A stretch of DNA of 64,000 nucleotides from Sphingomonas astaxanthinifaciens DSM 22298 (GTDB taxonomy: Bacteria; Pseudomonadota; Alphaproteobacteria; Sphingomonadales; Sphingomonadaceae): assembly GCF_000711715.1 (NCBI RefSeq), contig NZ_JONN01000001.1, positions 1,426,001 to 1,490,000 of the forward strand. The letters are read 5' to 3'. The notes under the pieces were generated by a model. It had not been told where the DNA came from. It was given only the letters and a program-made list of their open reading frames with translations, and did not search any database. Of the stretch, positions 29,128 to 39,781 are shown in pieces (positions within the stretch are counted from its first letter, which is position 1; each line of letters opens with the position of its first letter). A program made the translations under genes and the position numbers.

Positions 29128-30452
29128 CAGCGCGCCTTGGACAGGCTCGAAGGCCCGGAGGCCAAGCGGCGCAGCGCCTTTACCGCATAGTCGAGCTGGA
29201 AGTCCTTGACCCCCTTCTTCTCGAGCTCGGCGGCGGTCAGGTTGAAGCGCGGATCGACGCTGTCGTCCTTTTCAAGGAGCTTGTCGTCGACCTTGTTCTG
29301 GCTGATCAGGTGACGGCGGAGGTCGGCTTCGCGGACGGTCGGGCGATCCTTGTAGTCGGGGTCGCTGAGCTGGGGCACGACGATGTCGGGGTCGATCCCG
29401 CCCGCCTGCACCGAGCGGCCCGACGGCGTGTAATAGCGTGCCGTGGTCAGGCGCAGCGCGCTGTTCTGGTCGAGCTGGATCACGGTCTGGACCGAGCCCT
29501 TGCCGAAGCTCCGCTCACCCATGACCAGCGCGCGGCGATGATCCTGAAGCGCGCCTGCGACGATCTCGGCCGCGCTCGCCGAACCGGCGTCGACCAGCAC
29601 GATCAGCGGCTTGCCGCCGGTGAGGTCTCCCGGGCGGGCATAGAAACGCTCGATATCGTCCTTGGCGCGGCCGCGCTCGCTGACGATCTCGCCGCGGTCG
29701 AGGAAGGCGTCGCTGACCGACACCGCCTGGTCGAGCAGCCCGCCGGGGTTGCTGCGCAGGTCGATGATGTAGCCGATCGGCTTGGCCGCGCCGGCGGCCT
29801 TGTCCATCGCGGTCAGCGCCGCGGCGACCTGGTCACCGACATTGGCGGAGAACTGGTTGATGTTGAGGACGCCGACGCCGTCCTTGATCTCCCACTTGAC
29901 CGGGCGAAGCTCGATCCGCTCGCGCTTCAGGGTCACGTCGAACGGCTTGTCACGGCCCGGGCGGACGATGGTCAGCTTGATCGCGCTGCCGGGAGGGCCG
30001 CGCATCTTCTCGACCGCCTGGTCGAGGTCGAGGCCGTAGAGCAATTCGCCATCGAGGTGGGTGATGTAGTCGCCCGCCTTGATGCCCGCGCGGTCGGCCG
30101 GCGTGTCCTCGGTCGGGGCGATCACCTTGACGGTGCCGTCCTCCTGCGTGACCGACAGGCCGAGCCCGCCGTAATTGCCGTCGGTGGTGGTCTTCAATTG
30201 CTGGAAGTCCGACGCCTCCAGATAGCTGCTGTGCGGATCGAGGCTGGCGAGCATGCCGTCGATCGCCCCCTTGATCAGCTGGTGGTCGTCGACCTTGTCG
30301 ACATAATTGGCGCGGACCCGCTCGAAGACCCCCATGAAGGTCTCGAGCTCCTTGTAGGTGTCGGCATCGGCCGCGGCGACGGTGGCCGTGGTGACGGGGA
30401 CCAGCGCGAGCGCGCCGACGAGGGCCAGAGGCGGAAGGAGCTTGCGGATCAT
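29127..30452 (-). CDS. ctpA: C-terminal processing peptidase (S41 family)
   Basis: A 441-residue exported serine protease that cleaves proteins at hydrophobic C-termini. It has a signal peptide, a PDZ domain (Y-G-G-L-G-L, A-G-I-K-A-G-D-Y-I), and the S41 catalytic domain with I-D-L-R-S-N-P-G-G, the nucleophile in D-A-G-S-A-S-A-A-E, and the general-base lysine in S-F-G-K-G-S-V-Q. The upstream envC-like gene ends 10 bases before its start. Pairing of envC and ctpA is common in this class and suggests a role in cell-wall remodelling. Confidence 0.95.
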   Translation of the reverse strand: MIRKLLPPLALVGALALVPVTTATVAAADADTYKELETFMGVFERVRANYVDKVDDHQLIKGAIDGMLASLDPHSSYLEASDFQQLKTTTDGNYGGLGLSVTQEDGTVKVIAPTEDTPADRAGIKAGDYITHLDGELLYGLDLDQAVEKMRGPPGSAIKLTIVRPGRDKPFDVTLKRERIELRPVKWEIKDGVGVLNINQFSANVGDQVAAALTAMDKAAGAAKPIGYIIDLRSNPGGLLDQAVSVSDAFLDRGEIVSERGRAKDDIERFYARPGDLTGGKPLIVLVDAGSASAAEIVAGALQDHRRALVMGERSFGKGSVQTVIQLDQNSALRLTTARYYTPSGRSVQAGGIDPDIVVPQLSDPDYKDRPTVREADLRRHLISQNKVDDKLLEKDDSVDPRFNLTAAELEKKGVKDFQLDYAVKALRRLASGPSSLSKAR

Positions 30453-30462
30453 GGACTCACTT

Positions 30463-31608
30463 CTAGCGATTACTGCCGCCAGTTAACAGCGGCGAGGATG
30501 AACGGGCGATGAGGGCGGCAGGCTCGGCCGTGCCGCCATGAAACAGTTCGGCGGTGACCGGGCCGAGCGCGCGGCCGACCGGCGTCCCGGCGGCGACCCG
30601 CTCCCCCGCGCGGACCGAGGCGCGGGTCCCGGTCAACAGGGTCATGAAGCCCCCGCCATGATCAATCACCACTACCGCGGCCTGGCGACGGAAGGGGCCG
30701 GCGAAGGCGACGGTGCCGGCGGCCGGCGCGGTCACCTGCGTCCCCGCCGCCGCGGCGATGGTGACACCGCGGCTGCGGACCCCGTTGGCGAGGAGCTCGC
30801 CCATGCCCACCGAGACCGGCCCGGTGGCGGGGACCTGCCAGGCGAGGCCGGCATCGGGCGCCGCGCCCTCGGGGCCGAGCGGCCGCGCCTCGGCTGGAGG
30901 AAGCGCCGCCAGCTGCGCGGCGAGGCGGAGCGCGAGCCGGCGCTGTTCCGCCTCGCCGGCGAGGTCGGCGACCCGCTCGCTGCGGTCGATCACCCGGTCC
31001 GTTGCCCCAAAGGCCAGCGCACCGTTGCGCTCGGCACTGGCGAGAAGGGCCTGCTCGAGCGACAGCAGGCGCTGGCGGGCCTTGGCGGAACGATCGCGCT
31101 CGCTCGCAAGCTGCGCCTGCAGCTGTCCCTGCCGGCGCTCGAGCGCGGTGGCCGAATCGAGCTGTCGGCGAAGTCCCGCCGAGCGCCGCTCGACCTCGGG
31201 CCCCAGCGTCCGGACCAGGGCGGCGAGCCGGACCTGCTCCTCGGCGGTGCGGGCGCCTGCGAGCGCCAGCCAGGCGGGACGGCGCGCGGCTTCGGCCAGT
31301 CCGGCGAGAAGTGCCGCAGTCGGCCGGCGCGCCTCGGCCAGCCGGGCAGCGGCAGCCTCGCGGCGACGGCGCAGGTCGAGAAGCTGGGTTTCGGCAAGCG
31401 CGATCCGGGCGTCGATCGCGACGATCGCCTGGGCGGCGGCGGCGGATTGCGCGGCGGCGCGCTCGGCCCCGCTGCGCGCATCTGCGGCGGCCCGGTCGAG
31501 GCGCTGCTGCTCGGCCTGCGCTTGGGCGGCCTCGTCGGCGGCGACGCGGACGGGATCGGCCGCCGAGGCAAGCAGGGGCGCGAGACCGAGGATCAGCAGG
31601 CGGCGCAT
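30463..31608 (-). CDS. EnvC-like murein hydrolase activator
   Basis: A 381-residue exported protein: signal peptide (R-R-L-L-I-L-G-L-A-P), a long Ala/Arg/Glu-rich coiled coil (about residues 30-240), and a C-terminal LytM/M23-like domain. The M23 zinc ligands are not intact: the first His-x3-Asp site reads R-S-R-G-V-T-I, and the last H-x-H is absent. This fits EnvC-type amidase activators rather than an active endopeptidase. The ATG at 31608 follows the rlmH stop by 4 bases with AAGG upstream. Confidence 0.85.
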   Translation of the reverse strand: MRRLLILGLAPLLASAADPVRVAADEAAQAQAEQQRLDRAAADARSGAERAAAQSAAAAQAIVAIDARIALAETQLLDLRRRREAAAARLAEARRPTAALLAGLAEAARRPAWLALAGARTAEEQVRLAALVRTLGPEVERRSAGLRRQLDSATALERRQGQLQAQLASERDRSAKARQRLLSLEQALLASAERNGALAFGATDRVIDRSERVADLAGEAEQRRLALRLAAQLAALPPAEARPLGPEGAAPDAGLAWQVPATGPVSVGMGELLANGVRSRGVTIAAAAGTQVTAPAAGTVAFAGPFRRQAAVVVIDHGGGFMTLLTGTRASVRAGERVAAGTPVGRALGPVTAELFHGGTAEPAALIARSSSPLLTGGSNR

Positions 31609-31612
31609 CGGC

Positions 31613-32035
31613 TCAGCCTTGCCGGTGATAGGGGTGTCCTGCAAGCCAGCTGGTTGCCCGGTAGAGCTGCTCGGCGAGCATGGCGCGGGCAAGAAGGTGC
31701 GGCCAAGTCGCCGGCCCGAAGCTCAGGAGCAGGTCCGCCGCCTCCCGCTCGGTGTCGGAATGGCCGTCGGCGGCCCCGATCACGAAGCGGCATTCGCGCC
31801 GGCCTTCGTCCCGCCAGCGTTCGAGCCGGGCGGCGAGCTCGCTCGAAGCCAGCGCCTTGCCGCGCTCGTCGAGGAGCACCGTGACGGCCGGGGTCGTCGG
31901 CGGCGGGACGGACCCGCCGCGATCCGGGAGCTCGGTCAGCTTCGACGGCCAGGTCAGCCGCTTGAGATAGCGGTCGGTAAGCTCGGCCTCGGGCGAGCGG
32001 CCGATCTTGCCCCTCGCGATGATGTGCAGCAGCAA
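31613..32035 (-). CDS. rlmH: 23S rRNA pseudouridine-1915 N3-methyltransferase RlmH
   Basis: A 140-residue SPOUT methyltransferase acting on assembled ribosomes. It shows the family's L-L-D-E-R-G-K segment, F-V-I-G-A-A-D-G-H, the knot residues L-L-A-R-A-M-L-A-E-Q-L-Y-R-A, and the C-terminal Y-H-R-Q, close to the usual Y-H-R/K. It begins at the base before the rsfS stop. Confidence 0.95.
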   Translation of the reverse strand: MLLHIIARGKIGRSPEAELTDRYLKRLTWPSKLTELPDRGGSVPPPTTPAVTVLLDERGKALASSELAARLERWRDEGRRECRFVIGAADGHSDTEREAADLLLSFGPATWPHLLARAMLAEQLYRATSWLAGHPYHRQG

Positions 32036-32443
32036 CTAGCCCGCCGCGACCGCCTTCTCGTCCCCGAATGCCCACATGCGCTCGAGATTGTAGAAGGTGC
32101 GGACCTCGGGGCGGAACAGGTGGACGATGATGTCGTCGGCATCGATCAGCACCCAGTCCGCCGTCGGCAGCCCCTCGATCCGGACCAGTTTGCCATGGTC
32201 CTGCTTGAGGCGGTCGGCGAGCTTGGTGGCCATGCTGGCGACCTGGCGCGTCGAACGGCCCGAGGCGATGACCATGTGGTCGGCGATGCTGGACTTGCCC
32301 GCAAGGGGGATGGAGACAATGTCGAGGGCCTGATCATCGTCGAGGCTGCGCAGGACTGCGTCATGCAGTTCGTCGACGGTGGCCGATGCGGGTGCACTGG
32401 CCTGTTCAGGGGTGTCGGCCAAGGTCTCTCCTGTGTCTTGCAT
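32036..32443 (-). CDS. rsfS: ribosome silencing factor RsfS
   Basis: Binds ribosomal protein L14 and blocks subunit joining in slow growth. The conserved core D-I-V-S-I-P-L-A-G-K-S-S-I-A-D-H-M-V-I-A-S-G-type strand, then R-I-E-G-L-P, D-W-V-L-I-D, and V-H-L-F-R-P-E-V-R-x-F-Y-N-L-E, is complete. I place the start at ATG 32443 (135 residues). An in-frame ATG at 32491 is possible; neither has a good ribosome site. It overlaps the nadD 3' end. Confidence 0.9.
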   Translation of the reverse strand: MQDTGETLADTPEQASAPASATVDELHDAVLRSLDDDQALDIVSIPLAGKSSIADHMVIASGRSTRQVASMATKLADRLKQDHGKLVRIEGLPTADWVLIDADDIIVHLFRPEVRTFYNLERMWAFGDEKAVAAG

Positions 32444-33065
32444 AAGGTGGAACGCACGAGGCCGCGGCCGTGTTGCGGCCGAAGCGTTCATGCCAAAGGG
32501 GGTCGGCGGCGCGGAGCTGCGTGGCGGAGGTCCGATCGGGCGGAAGCCTCAGGAAAATGATCGCCGGGGCACTCCAACGCGTCCAGTCGCTTTGCTGGCT
32601 GCGGGGCCGGACGAAGCGCCGAAGCCAGCTCGCAGCGCGAGCCGTGCGAGCGTCGTCATCATACCCCGGCCGGGACATGACCGCAATCGGCAGCTGTCGG
32701 GCGAGCGTTCGCCAGTCCTTCCACTGATGGAATTGCGCCACAGTATCCTCGCCCATCAGCCAGATGAAGCGGTCGTTGGGATAGCGGCGGAGCACCGCCC
32801 GGACGGTGTCGACGGTATAGACGGTGCCCAGCCGGCACTCGAGGTCGGTCGGCCGGATCCGCGAGCGCCGGGCCATTGTCCGTGCCGAGGCGAGCCGCGC
32901 GGCGAAGGGCGCCATACCCTGCTTCGGCTTGAGCGGATTGCCGGGCGAGACCAGCCACCAGACTTCGTCGAGGCCGAGCGCATCGGCCGCCGCGAGGCTC
33001 ATCGCCCGGTGCGCGCGATGCGCCGGGTTGAAGCTCCCGCCGAGAAGTCCGATGCGCCGTTCCAC
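32406..33065 (-). CDS. nadD: nicotinate-nucleotide adenylyltransferase NadD
   Basis: Makes nicotinate adenine dinucleotide in NAD synthesis. The 219-residue protein has the nucleotidyltransferase motif G-G-S-F-N-P-A-H-R-A-H at residues 9-19 and the late S-A-T-Q-L-R that matches the family's I-S-S/A-T-x-I-R. About 25 extra residues after the normal end overlap rsfS. First gene of the minus-strand run through rsfS, rlmH, envC, ctpA, dsbB and coq7; 62 bases separate it from the divergent DUF3667 gene. Confidence 0.93.
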   Translation of the reverse strand: MERRIGLLGGSFNPAHRAHRAMSLAAADALGLDEVWWLVSPGNPLKPKQGMAPFAARLASARTMARRSRIRPTDLECRLGTVYTVDTVRAVLRRYPNDRFIWLMGEDTVAQFHQWKDWRTLARQLPIAVMSRPGYDDDARTARAASWLRRFVRPRSQQSDWTRWSAPAIIFLRLPPDRTSATQLRAADPLWHERFGRNTAAASCVPPYARHRRDLGRHP

Positions 33066-33127
33066 GCCGCCGGGGCTAGCAGGCGTCGCTCGCCTCTGCC
33101 AATCTGGCCGCCTCTCGGGGGAGAAGA

Positions 33128-34099
33128 ATGAACGCGCTCGAACAGCCCATCGTCGCGACCGGCGACGCGAGCTGCCTCAATTGCGGCACGCCGCTCGGCG
33201 GCGCCTTCTGTGCCAATTGCGGCCAGAAGGCGCGGATCAATCGCTCGCTCGCCGCTTTCTTCAGTGATCTCGTCGCCGGGCTGTTCAACTTCGAGAGCCG
33301 CTTCTGGCGGACGCTGCCGATGCTGGCCTGGTGCCCGGGCGATCTCACCCGCCGCTATGTCGAGGGTCAGCGGGCGCGCTTCATCTCGCCGATCGCGCTC
33401 TACCTGTTCAGCGTGTTCCTGATGTTCGCGGCGCTCGGCGCGAGCATGGGGGGCGACGGCGGAATCAGCTTCAACAGCAAGGTCGACGAATCGATCGTCA
33501 AGACCCGCCAGCAGATCGCCACCCTCGAGAAGCAGCGGGCCCAGCTTTCGGCCAAGGGGGCCAGCACCGCCAGCGTCGACCGCAAGCTCGCCGCCGAGCG
33601 CGACGACCTTGGCGACCTCCAGAAGGTCAAGGACGGCACGATCGTCGGTGGCTTCACCGACGGGACAAGCCAAGGCCCGCCGCAACTGGTCAATGCGGTG
33701 AAGAAGGCGACACAAAATCCGCGCGAGGCGATGGGCCATGTCCAGGAAGCCGCGTCGAAATACAGCTGGGTGCTGATCCCAATCTCGCTTCCCTTCATGT
33801 TCCTGCTGTTCCCGCTGCGGCGCCGCCACGTCTTCGACCACGCGGTGTTCGTGACCTATTCGCTCTCGTTCATGATGCTGCTGATCCTGGCCGGCAGCCT
33901 GATGGTCCTGATCGGGATCAGCAACTGGGTCCCGCTGCTGCTGCTGCTGCCGCCGATCCACATGTACCGGCAATTGAAGGGCGCCTATCAGCTGCGCTGG
34001 TGGAGCGCCCTGTTCCGCACCTTCCTGCTGCTGAACTTCGCCTTCATCGCGCTCGGGCTCTTCACCGCCGCGGTCGTCGCGCTCGGCCTGCTCAGCTGA
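33128..34099 (+). CDS. DUF3667 domain-containing membrane protein
   Basis: A 323-residue protein with an N-terminal zinc ribbon (C-L-N-C ... C-A-N-C, residues 16-31), a conserved segment with F-N-F-E-S-R-F-W-R-T and P-G-D-L-T-R-R-Y-V-x-G-x-R-x-R-F-I-S-P, and then membrane helices. One follows directly (A-L-Y-L-F-S-V-F-L-M-F). A coiled coil sits at about 118-165, and three or four helices end the chain. This order is that of DUF3667, which has no known function. A GGGGAG site lies 4 bases before the ATG. Confidence 0.85.
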   Translation: MNALEQPIVATGDASCLNCGTPLGGAFCANCGQKARINRSLAAFFSDLVAGLFNFESRFWRTLPMLAWCPGDLTRRYVEGQRARFISPIALYLFSVFLMFAALGASMGGDGGISFNSKVDESIVKTRQQIATLEKQRAQLSAKGASTASVDRKLAAERDDLGDLQKVKDGTIVGGFTDGTSQGPPQLVNAVKKATQNPREAMGHVQEAASKYSWVLIPISLPFMFLLFPLRRRHVFDHAVFVTYSLSFMMLLILAGSLMVLIGISNWVPLLLLLPPIHMYRQLKGAYQLRWWSALFRTFLLLNFAFIALGLFTAAVVALGLLS

Positions 34100-34483
34100 T
34101 CAGGCGCAGGGGTAGCGCCGCGCGAGGATGTGGCGAAAGCCGTCGGTGGTGGTCATGCCCTTGGCCTGCGCGGCGGGGATGGCGCGCAATTCGGCAAGGA
34201 CCTGCTGCGGCTTCATTGCGAGCGACTTCTGGTCCTTGGGCGGGCAATAAGGCGGCTTGCGGCCCGCCTTCTCGGCGGCGAGGCGCTCGGCGCGGAGCGC
34301 TGCCGCCGCAGCCTTCATCTCGTCCTGCAGCGCCCTGATCTCGCCCATGCTGAAGACCGCCAGCGGTCCCTTCTTCTCAAGCGCAGTCCCGCGCTGCACG
34401 AATGACGGGAGCGGCATCGATTGCGCCGCCGCGAGGCTGGCGGTGGAGGCAAGCGCAAGGAAGGCGAGAATAGGTCTGATCAT
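34100..34483 (-). CDS. small secreted protein, paralogue A
   Basis: A 127-residue exported protein with a clear signal peptide (I-R-P-I-L-A-F-L-A-L ... A-A-A-Q). The mature part has K-K-G-P-L-A-V-F, a basic helix with E-R-L-A-A-E-K-A-G-R, P-P-Y-C-P-P, L-A-E-L-R-A-I-P, and a C-terminal A-R-R-Y-P-C. The neighbouring gene encodes a similar protein, which implies tandem duplication. The two cysteines (mid-chain and second-last residue) recall the C-terminal layout of Rap1a/Tai immunity-type proteins, but that similarity is weak. A G-rich ribosome site precedes the ATG. Confidence 0.7.
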   Translation of the reverse strand: MIRPILAFLALASTASLAAAQSMPLPSFVQRGTALEKKGPLAVFSMGEIRALQDEMKAAAAALRAERLAAEKAGRKPPYCPPKDQKSLAMKPQQVLAELRAIPAAQAKGMTTTDGFRHILARRYPCA

Positions 34484-34516
34484 GGGTCCCCCCGGACAAG
34501 TGGCGTAGGCGCCGGC

Positions 34517-34888
34517 TCAGCGCCGGCAGGGATATTTCTTCTGCAGGACGACGAGCATGGCGGCGCGCAGGCTCATCCGCTGGCGCTGGGCCTGCGGAAT
34601 CTTCCGCAGCGCACCAAGGAATTCCATATTGCCCATCTCGGCGCGCGGCTTCGCGCTGCAATAGAGGATCGGCTTCCCCGCCTTTTCGGCGGCCTCGCGC
34701 TCGTGCTGGATGCTCTCCCCCGCTGCGGTGCCTTCGCGCTGGAGCTTCTTGTAGTCGGGGTCGAACAGCGCGAGCGGCCCCTTGCCGAGCAGCCGATCGG
34801 CCCGCTCGAGAAAATTCTGCGCTGTGCCCGGGGCGGCCGCCGCGACAGGGGTGGCAAGGGCGACGATGACAAGGGCGAGGCCCGGCAC
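34517..34888 (-). CDS. small secreted protein, paralogue B
   Basis: A 123-residue protein, similar to its downstream neighbour in K-G-P-L-A-L-F, E-A-A-E-K-A-G-K, L-Y-C, A-L-R-K-I-P-Q-A-Q, M-S-L-R-A-A and final K-K-Y-P-C. The first 19 residues are hydrophobic and look like a signal peptide, but lack the usual positive charge. The start is GTG at 34888 with no clear ribosome site, so it is provisional. 33 bases separate it from paralogue A, so both may be one transcript. No function is known. Confidence 0.65.
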   Translation of the reverse strand: MPGLALVIVALATPVAAAAPGTAQNFLERADRLLGKGPLALFDPDYKKLQREGTAAGESIQHEREAAEKAGKPILYCSAKPRAEMGNMEFLGALRKIPQAQRQRMSLRAAMLVVLQKKYPCRR

Positions 34889-34944
34889 GAAAAAGCGGCT
34901 TATGCCCGAGACATGCGCCGCAGGAGTGAACGCGATGTGAATGC

Positions 34945-36894
<1,950 letters not shown>

Positions 36895-37106
36895 GGCGAC
36901 AATGTAGGTGAGGCAGGGCCCACCGCCTAGAGGGGCCCGTGGGCCATGCCGGGATTCGATTCGCCGCGCTCAGGTCACGGTTCGCCTCACCCGCCGGCCA
37001 AGTGCTTGTCCGGGAAGGGAACATCACCCTAGCGTTAAGGAACCGTTGGGCTGATCGCCGCGATACTGCGCGGAACGTCGGTCCTTTCCCTGTCGATGGA
37101 GCCCAG

Positions 37107-37961
37107 ATGCGCGTTCTCGCCTTTGCCGCCTGGATTCTGGCCCTCTTCTCCGCGCAGCCCGTGCTGGCGGCCTCCAACCCCGCGCTGAAGTCGGTGGAGC
37201 AACAGCTGGCCTCGCTCCTCGCTTCGCGCAGCGGTGACGTCGGGGTCGCCGCGCTGGACCTCGCCTCGGGCGAGATGATCGCGGTCAACGGCGACAAGAG
37301 CTATCCAATGGCGAGCACGATGAAGGTCGCGGTCGCCGCCGCTTTCCTCGCGCAGGTCGACCACGGCCGGCGCAGCCTCGACGACCGAATCGCCGGCCAG
37401 TCGGCGCGCGGGCTGCTCGAGGCGATGCTGATCCATTCGAACAACGTCGCGACCGATCATCTCATCAACAATCTCGGCGGACCGACCGCGGTCCAGAGCT
37501 GGCTGACATTCAACAATGTTCGCGGCGTTCGCGTCGACCGCACCATCGCCCGCCTGCTCGCCGACAAGCGTGACCTGTGGGACCTGCGCGACAGCGCGAC
37601 ACCGCTGGCGATGGTTCAGCTGCTGCGAACGATCGACAGGGGTAATGTCCTAAGCCAGTCCAGCCACCGCTACCTGCTGAGCGTCATGGCCCGCTGCCAG
37701 ACCGGCAAGAACCGGATTCGCGGCATGCTGAGCGGCGTGCCCATCGAGCACAAGACCGGCACGCTCAACAATTACGCCAGCGATGTCGGCTTCATCACCA
37801 TGCCCGACGGCCGCCGGCTGGCCATCGCCATTTTCGCCCGCGGCGGCACGGATCGTCCGACCACCATCGCGCAGACCGCGCGCACCATCTACGACGGCTT
37901 CGCGACCTGGGTGCGCGCCAACCTGTTCGATCCCCTCGGTTCGAGCGCCACCGCCAACTAG
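37107..37961 (+). CDS. class A beta-lactamase-like serine hydrolase
   Basis: A 284-residue exported protein (signal peptide R-V-L-A-F-A-A-W-I-L ... V-L-A). It has the serine motif S-T-M-K, an S-N-N in place of S-D-N, and K-T-G followed by T-L-N-N-Y-A-S-D-V-G. In class A enzymes the omega loop carries Glu166 and Asn170 in R-W-E-P-E-L-N. Here the matching segment reads R-T-I-A-R-L-L, so both residues are missing. Acylation by a beta-lactam may occur, but efficient deacylation is doubtful. A penicillin-binding or peptidase role is possible. GGAG precedes the ATG at 37107. Confidence 0.82.
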   Translation: MRVLAFAAWILALFSAQPVLAASNPALKSVEQQLASLLASRSGDVGVAALDLASGEMIAVNGDKSYPMASTMKVAVAAAFLAQVDHGRRSLDDRIAGQSARGLLEAMLIHSNNVATDHLINNLGGPTAVQSWLTFNNVRGVRVDRTIARLLADKRDLWDLRDSATPLAMVQLLRTIDRGNVLSQSSHRYLLSVMARCQTGKNRIRGMLSGVPIEHKTGTLNNYASDVGFITMPDGRRLAIAIFARGGTDRPTTIAQTARTIYDGFATWVRANLFDPLGSSATAN

Positions 37962-38893
37962 GCGCGCGGCGGCTCGGGCGAGAGCTTCCACACTTCCCCG
38001 CCAGTCAGCAGCGCGCCCGCGAGCGTGCACCGCCCCCCGCGGCGCAGACACTCGAGCGCGCGGTCGAGTTCGGGCCCGCGCGGGCGTCCCGGTCCCAGCC
38101 GGCGGAAGGCCCTGGCGAGTAGCCTGCGCTGCAATTCGGCGGGAAGGTCGAAGGCATGCAGGCTGACGCCCGAAGCGGTCACCCACAGCCGCTCCTGCTC
38201 GAGCGGGCGAAGGGCAAAATCGAGTGCTTCCTCGGCCTCCGCCAGCGCAGCCGCCGAACGGGCCAGCCGGGCGGGCTCGATCCAGTCATGCGCCGCCAGC
38301 AGCGAGCGGAAGCGGGTCCGGTCGTGCGCCGGGTCGCGGTTCGAGGGATCGTCGACGGGGTCGATGCCAGCCTGCTCGACCACCGCCCGGAGCTCGGCCT
38401 TGGACCAGTCGAGTAGCGGGCGGATGATGGTGAGGTCGGGCGAGATGGGCAGCCGCTCGCGGATCGCGGACAGGCCCGACAGGCCGCTACCGCGCGCGAG
38501 GCGCATGAGCAGGGTCTCCGCCTGGTCGTCGGCATGATGCGCGGTGGCAAGCCAGCGCAGCCGCCGCGCCATCATCCACAGGGCAAGCACGTCGTAGCGG
38601 GCGTCGCGGGCACGCGCCTGCCGGCTGGCACCGTCGGCGACTTCGGCGCGGAGGGTGAAATGGGGAACGCCGAGCCGGTCGCAGATGTCGGCGACCTTCG
38701 CCGCCTCGGCCGCGCTTTCGGGCCGGAGGCCGTGATCGACCGTCGCGACCTCGATGTCGTTCGGCCGCGCGCGGGCAGCGAGGAGCAGCAGGGCGAGGCT
38801 GTCGGGCCCTCCCGATACCGCAAGGCCGACCCGCCCCTCGGGAGCGAGCCGGTCGAGCGTGGCGTCGAAGAGTGGGTCGCCCGTTACTTGCAC
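37958..38893 (-). CDS. tilS: tRNA(Ile)-lysidine synthetase TilS
   Basis: Converts the wobble cytidine of tRNA-Ile(CAU) to lysidine. The 311-residue protein has the PP-loop S-G-G-P-D-S at residues 27-32, V-D-H-G-L-R near 55, and A-T-A-H-H-A-D-D-Q-A-E-T, the family's ATP/tRNA site. Start is GTG at 38893, overlapping the cpoB stop, with AAGG upstream. The open frame continues upstream only inside cpoB. The stop overlaps the convergent hydrolase gene by 4 bases. Confidence 0.94.
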   Translation of the reverse strand: MQVTGDPLFDATLDRLAPEGRVGLAVSGGPDSLALLLLAARARPNDIEVATVDHGLRPESAAEAAKVADICDRLGVPHFTLRAEVADGASRQARARDARYDVLALWMMARRLRWLATAHHADDQAETLLMRLARGSGLSGLSAIRERLPISPDLTIIRPLLDWSKAELRAVVEQAGIDPVDDPSNRDPAHDRTRFRSLLAAHDWIEPARLARSAAALAEAEEALDFALRPLEQERLWVTASGVSLHAFDLPAELQRRLLARAFRRLGPGRPRGPELDRALECLRRGGRCTLAGALLTGGEVWKLSPEPPRA

Positions 38894-39738
38894 CCCGCCT
38901 TGGCCTTGGCCGCCGGAAGCAGCGCCCGCAGATCGGCGCGGATGCCGCTGCCGTAGACTTCCTCCAGCTCGGCATAGGCCTTGCAGGCCTGCGCGGGCTG
39001 CTTGAGCGCCATCAGCGACTGGCCGAGATAAAATAGGCTGTCGGGCGCCCGCTCGCCTTTCGGATTGCCGCGATAATTGGCGAGCAGCGCCTCGGCGGCG
39101 GCGCGCGGCTGGCCGCTGTCGAGCAAGGCGCGCCCGGCAAGGTTGTTGGCCCAGCTCACCCGGCGGTGGCCCGGGAAGCTCGACGCCATGGCCCGCAGCG
39201 CGGCGACCGCCTGCGGATATTTCTTCTGCATCCACAGCTGGTAGCCGACGTCATAGGCCGCTTCGCCGTCGGCGGTGACGTCGCCGGTCCGAACGGGCTT
39301 GGGTGCCGGCGCCGGCTTGGGCTCGGCCGGCAGGGCGGCTTCGGTCGGGGGCTCGCTCGTGGCCGCCGCGGGCTCGGCCGGCGCGCTGGTCTCGATCCGG
39401 CGAAGGCGCGTGTCGAGGTCGGTGCGCAGCCGCGACAGCTCGGTCTCGAGCGTGGCGACGCGGTTGCCATTTTCCTCGGCGAGGCGAGTCATTTCGGCCA
39501 GCTGCCGCTCGAGCGCGTCGATCCTGTTCGACAAGGCGACCACGACCACCTGGCTGGCGGCGGGGCTGTCGTCGACTCCAGCGGTGTCGGCGGGCTGGCC
39601 CTTGGGGAAGACCTGCCGCTGGAGCTGGCGGGTCTGCCGCTCGAGGCGGTCGATCCGCTGCTCGGGGCTCGGCTGGCGCTGGGCGGTGGCAGGGACGGCA
39701 AGGGCGAAGGCCGAAAGGCCGAGGAGAAGGTGGCGCAT
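38884..39738 (-). CDS. cpoB: Tol-Pal system protein YbgF/CpoB
   Basis: A 284-residue periplasmic protein that links the Tol-Pal complex with peptidoglycan synthesis. It has a signal peptide, an N-terminal coiled coil (R-I-D-R-L-E-R-Q and R-I-D-A-L-E-R-Q-L-A-E-M), a Pro/Ala-rich linker, and TPR repeats (A-Y-D-V-G-Y-Q-L-W ... Y-P-Q-A-V-A-A-L; then F-Y-L-G-Q-S-L-M; Q-A-C-K-A-Y). The second of two adjacent ATG codons is chosen from the AAAGG position. The rest of the tol genes are not in the window. Confidence 0.88.
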   Translation of the reverse strand: MRHLLLGLSAFALAVPATAQRQPSPEQRIDRLERQTRQLQRQVFPKGQPADTAGVDDSPAASQVVVVALSNRIDALERQLAEMTRLAEENGNRVATLETELSRLRTDLDTRLRRIETSAPAEPAAATSEPPTEAALPAEPKPAPAPKPVRTGDVTADGEAAYDVGYQLWMQKKYPQAVAALRAMASSFPGHRRVSWANNLAGRALLDSGQPRAAAEALLANYRGNPKGERAPDSLFYLGQSLMALKQPAQACKAYAELEEVYGSGIRADLRALLPAAKAKAGCK

Positions 39739-39781
39739 CATGACCTTTTCCGTGTCGGCAGCGAGCTTGCCGGTCAATGAA

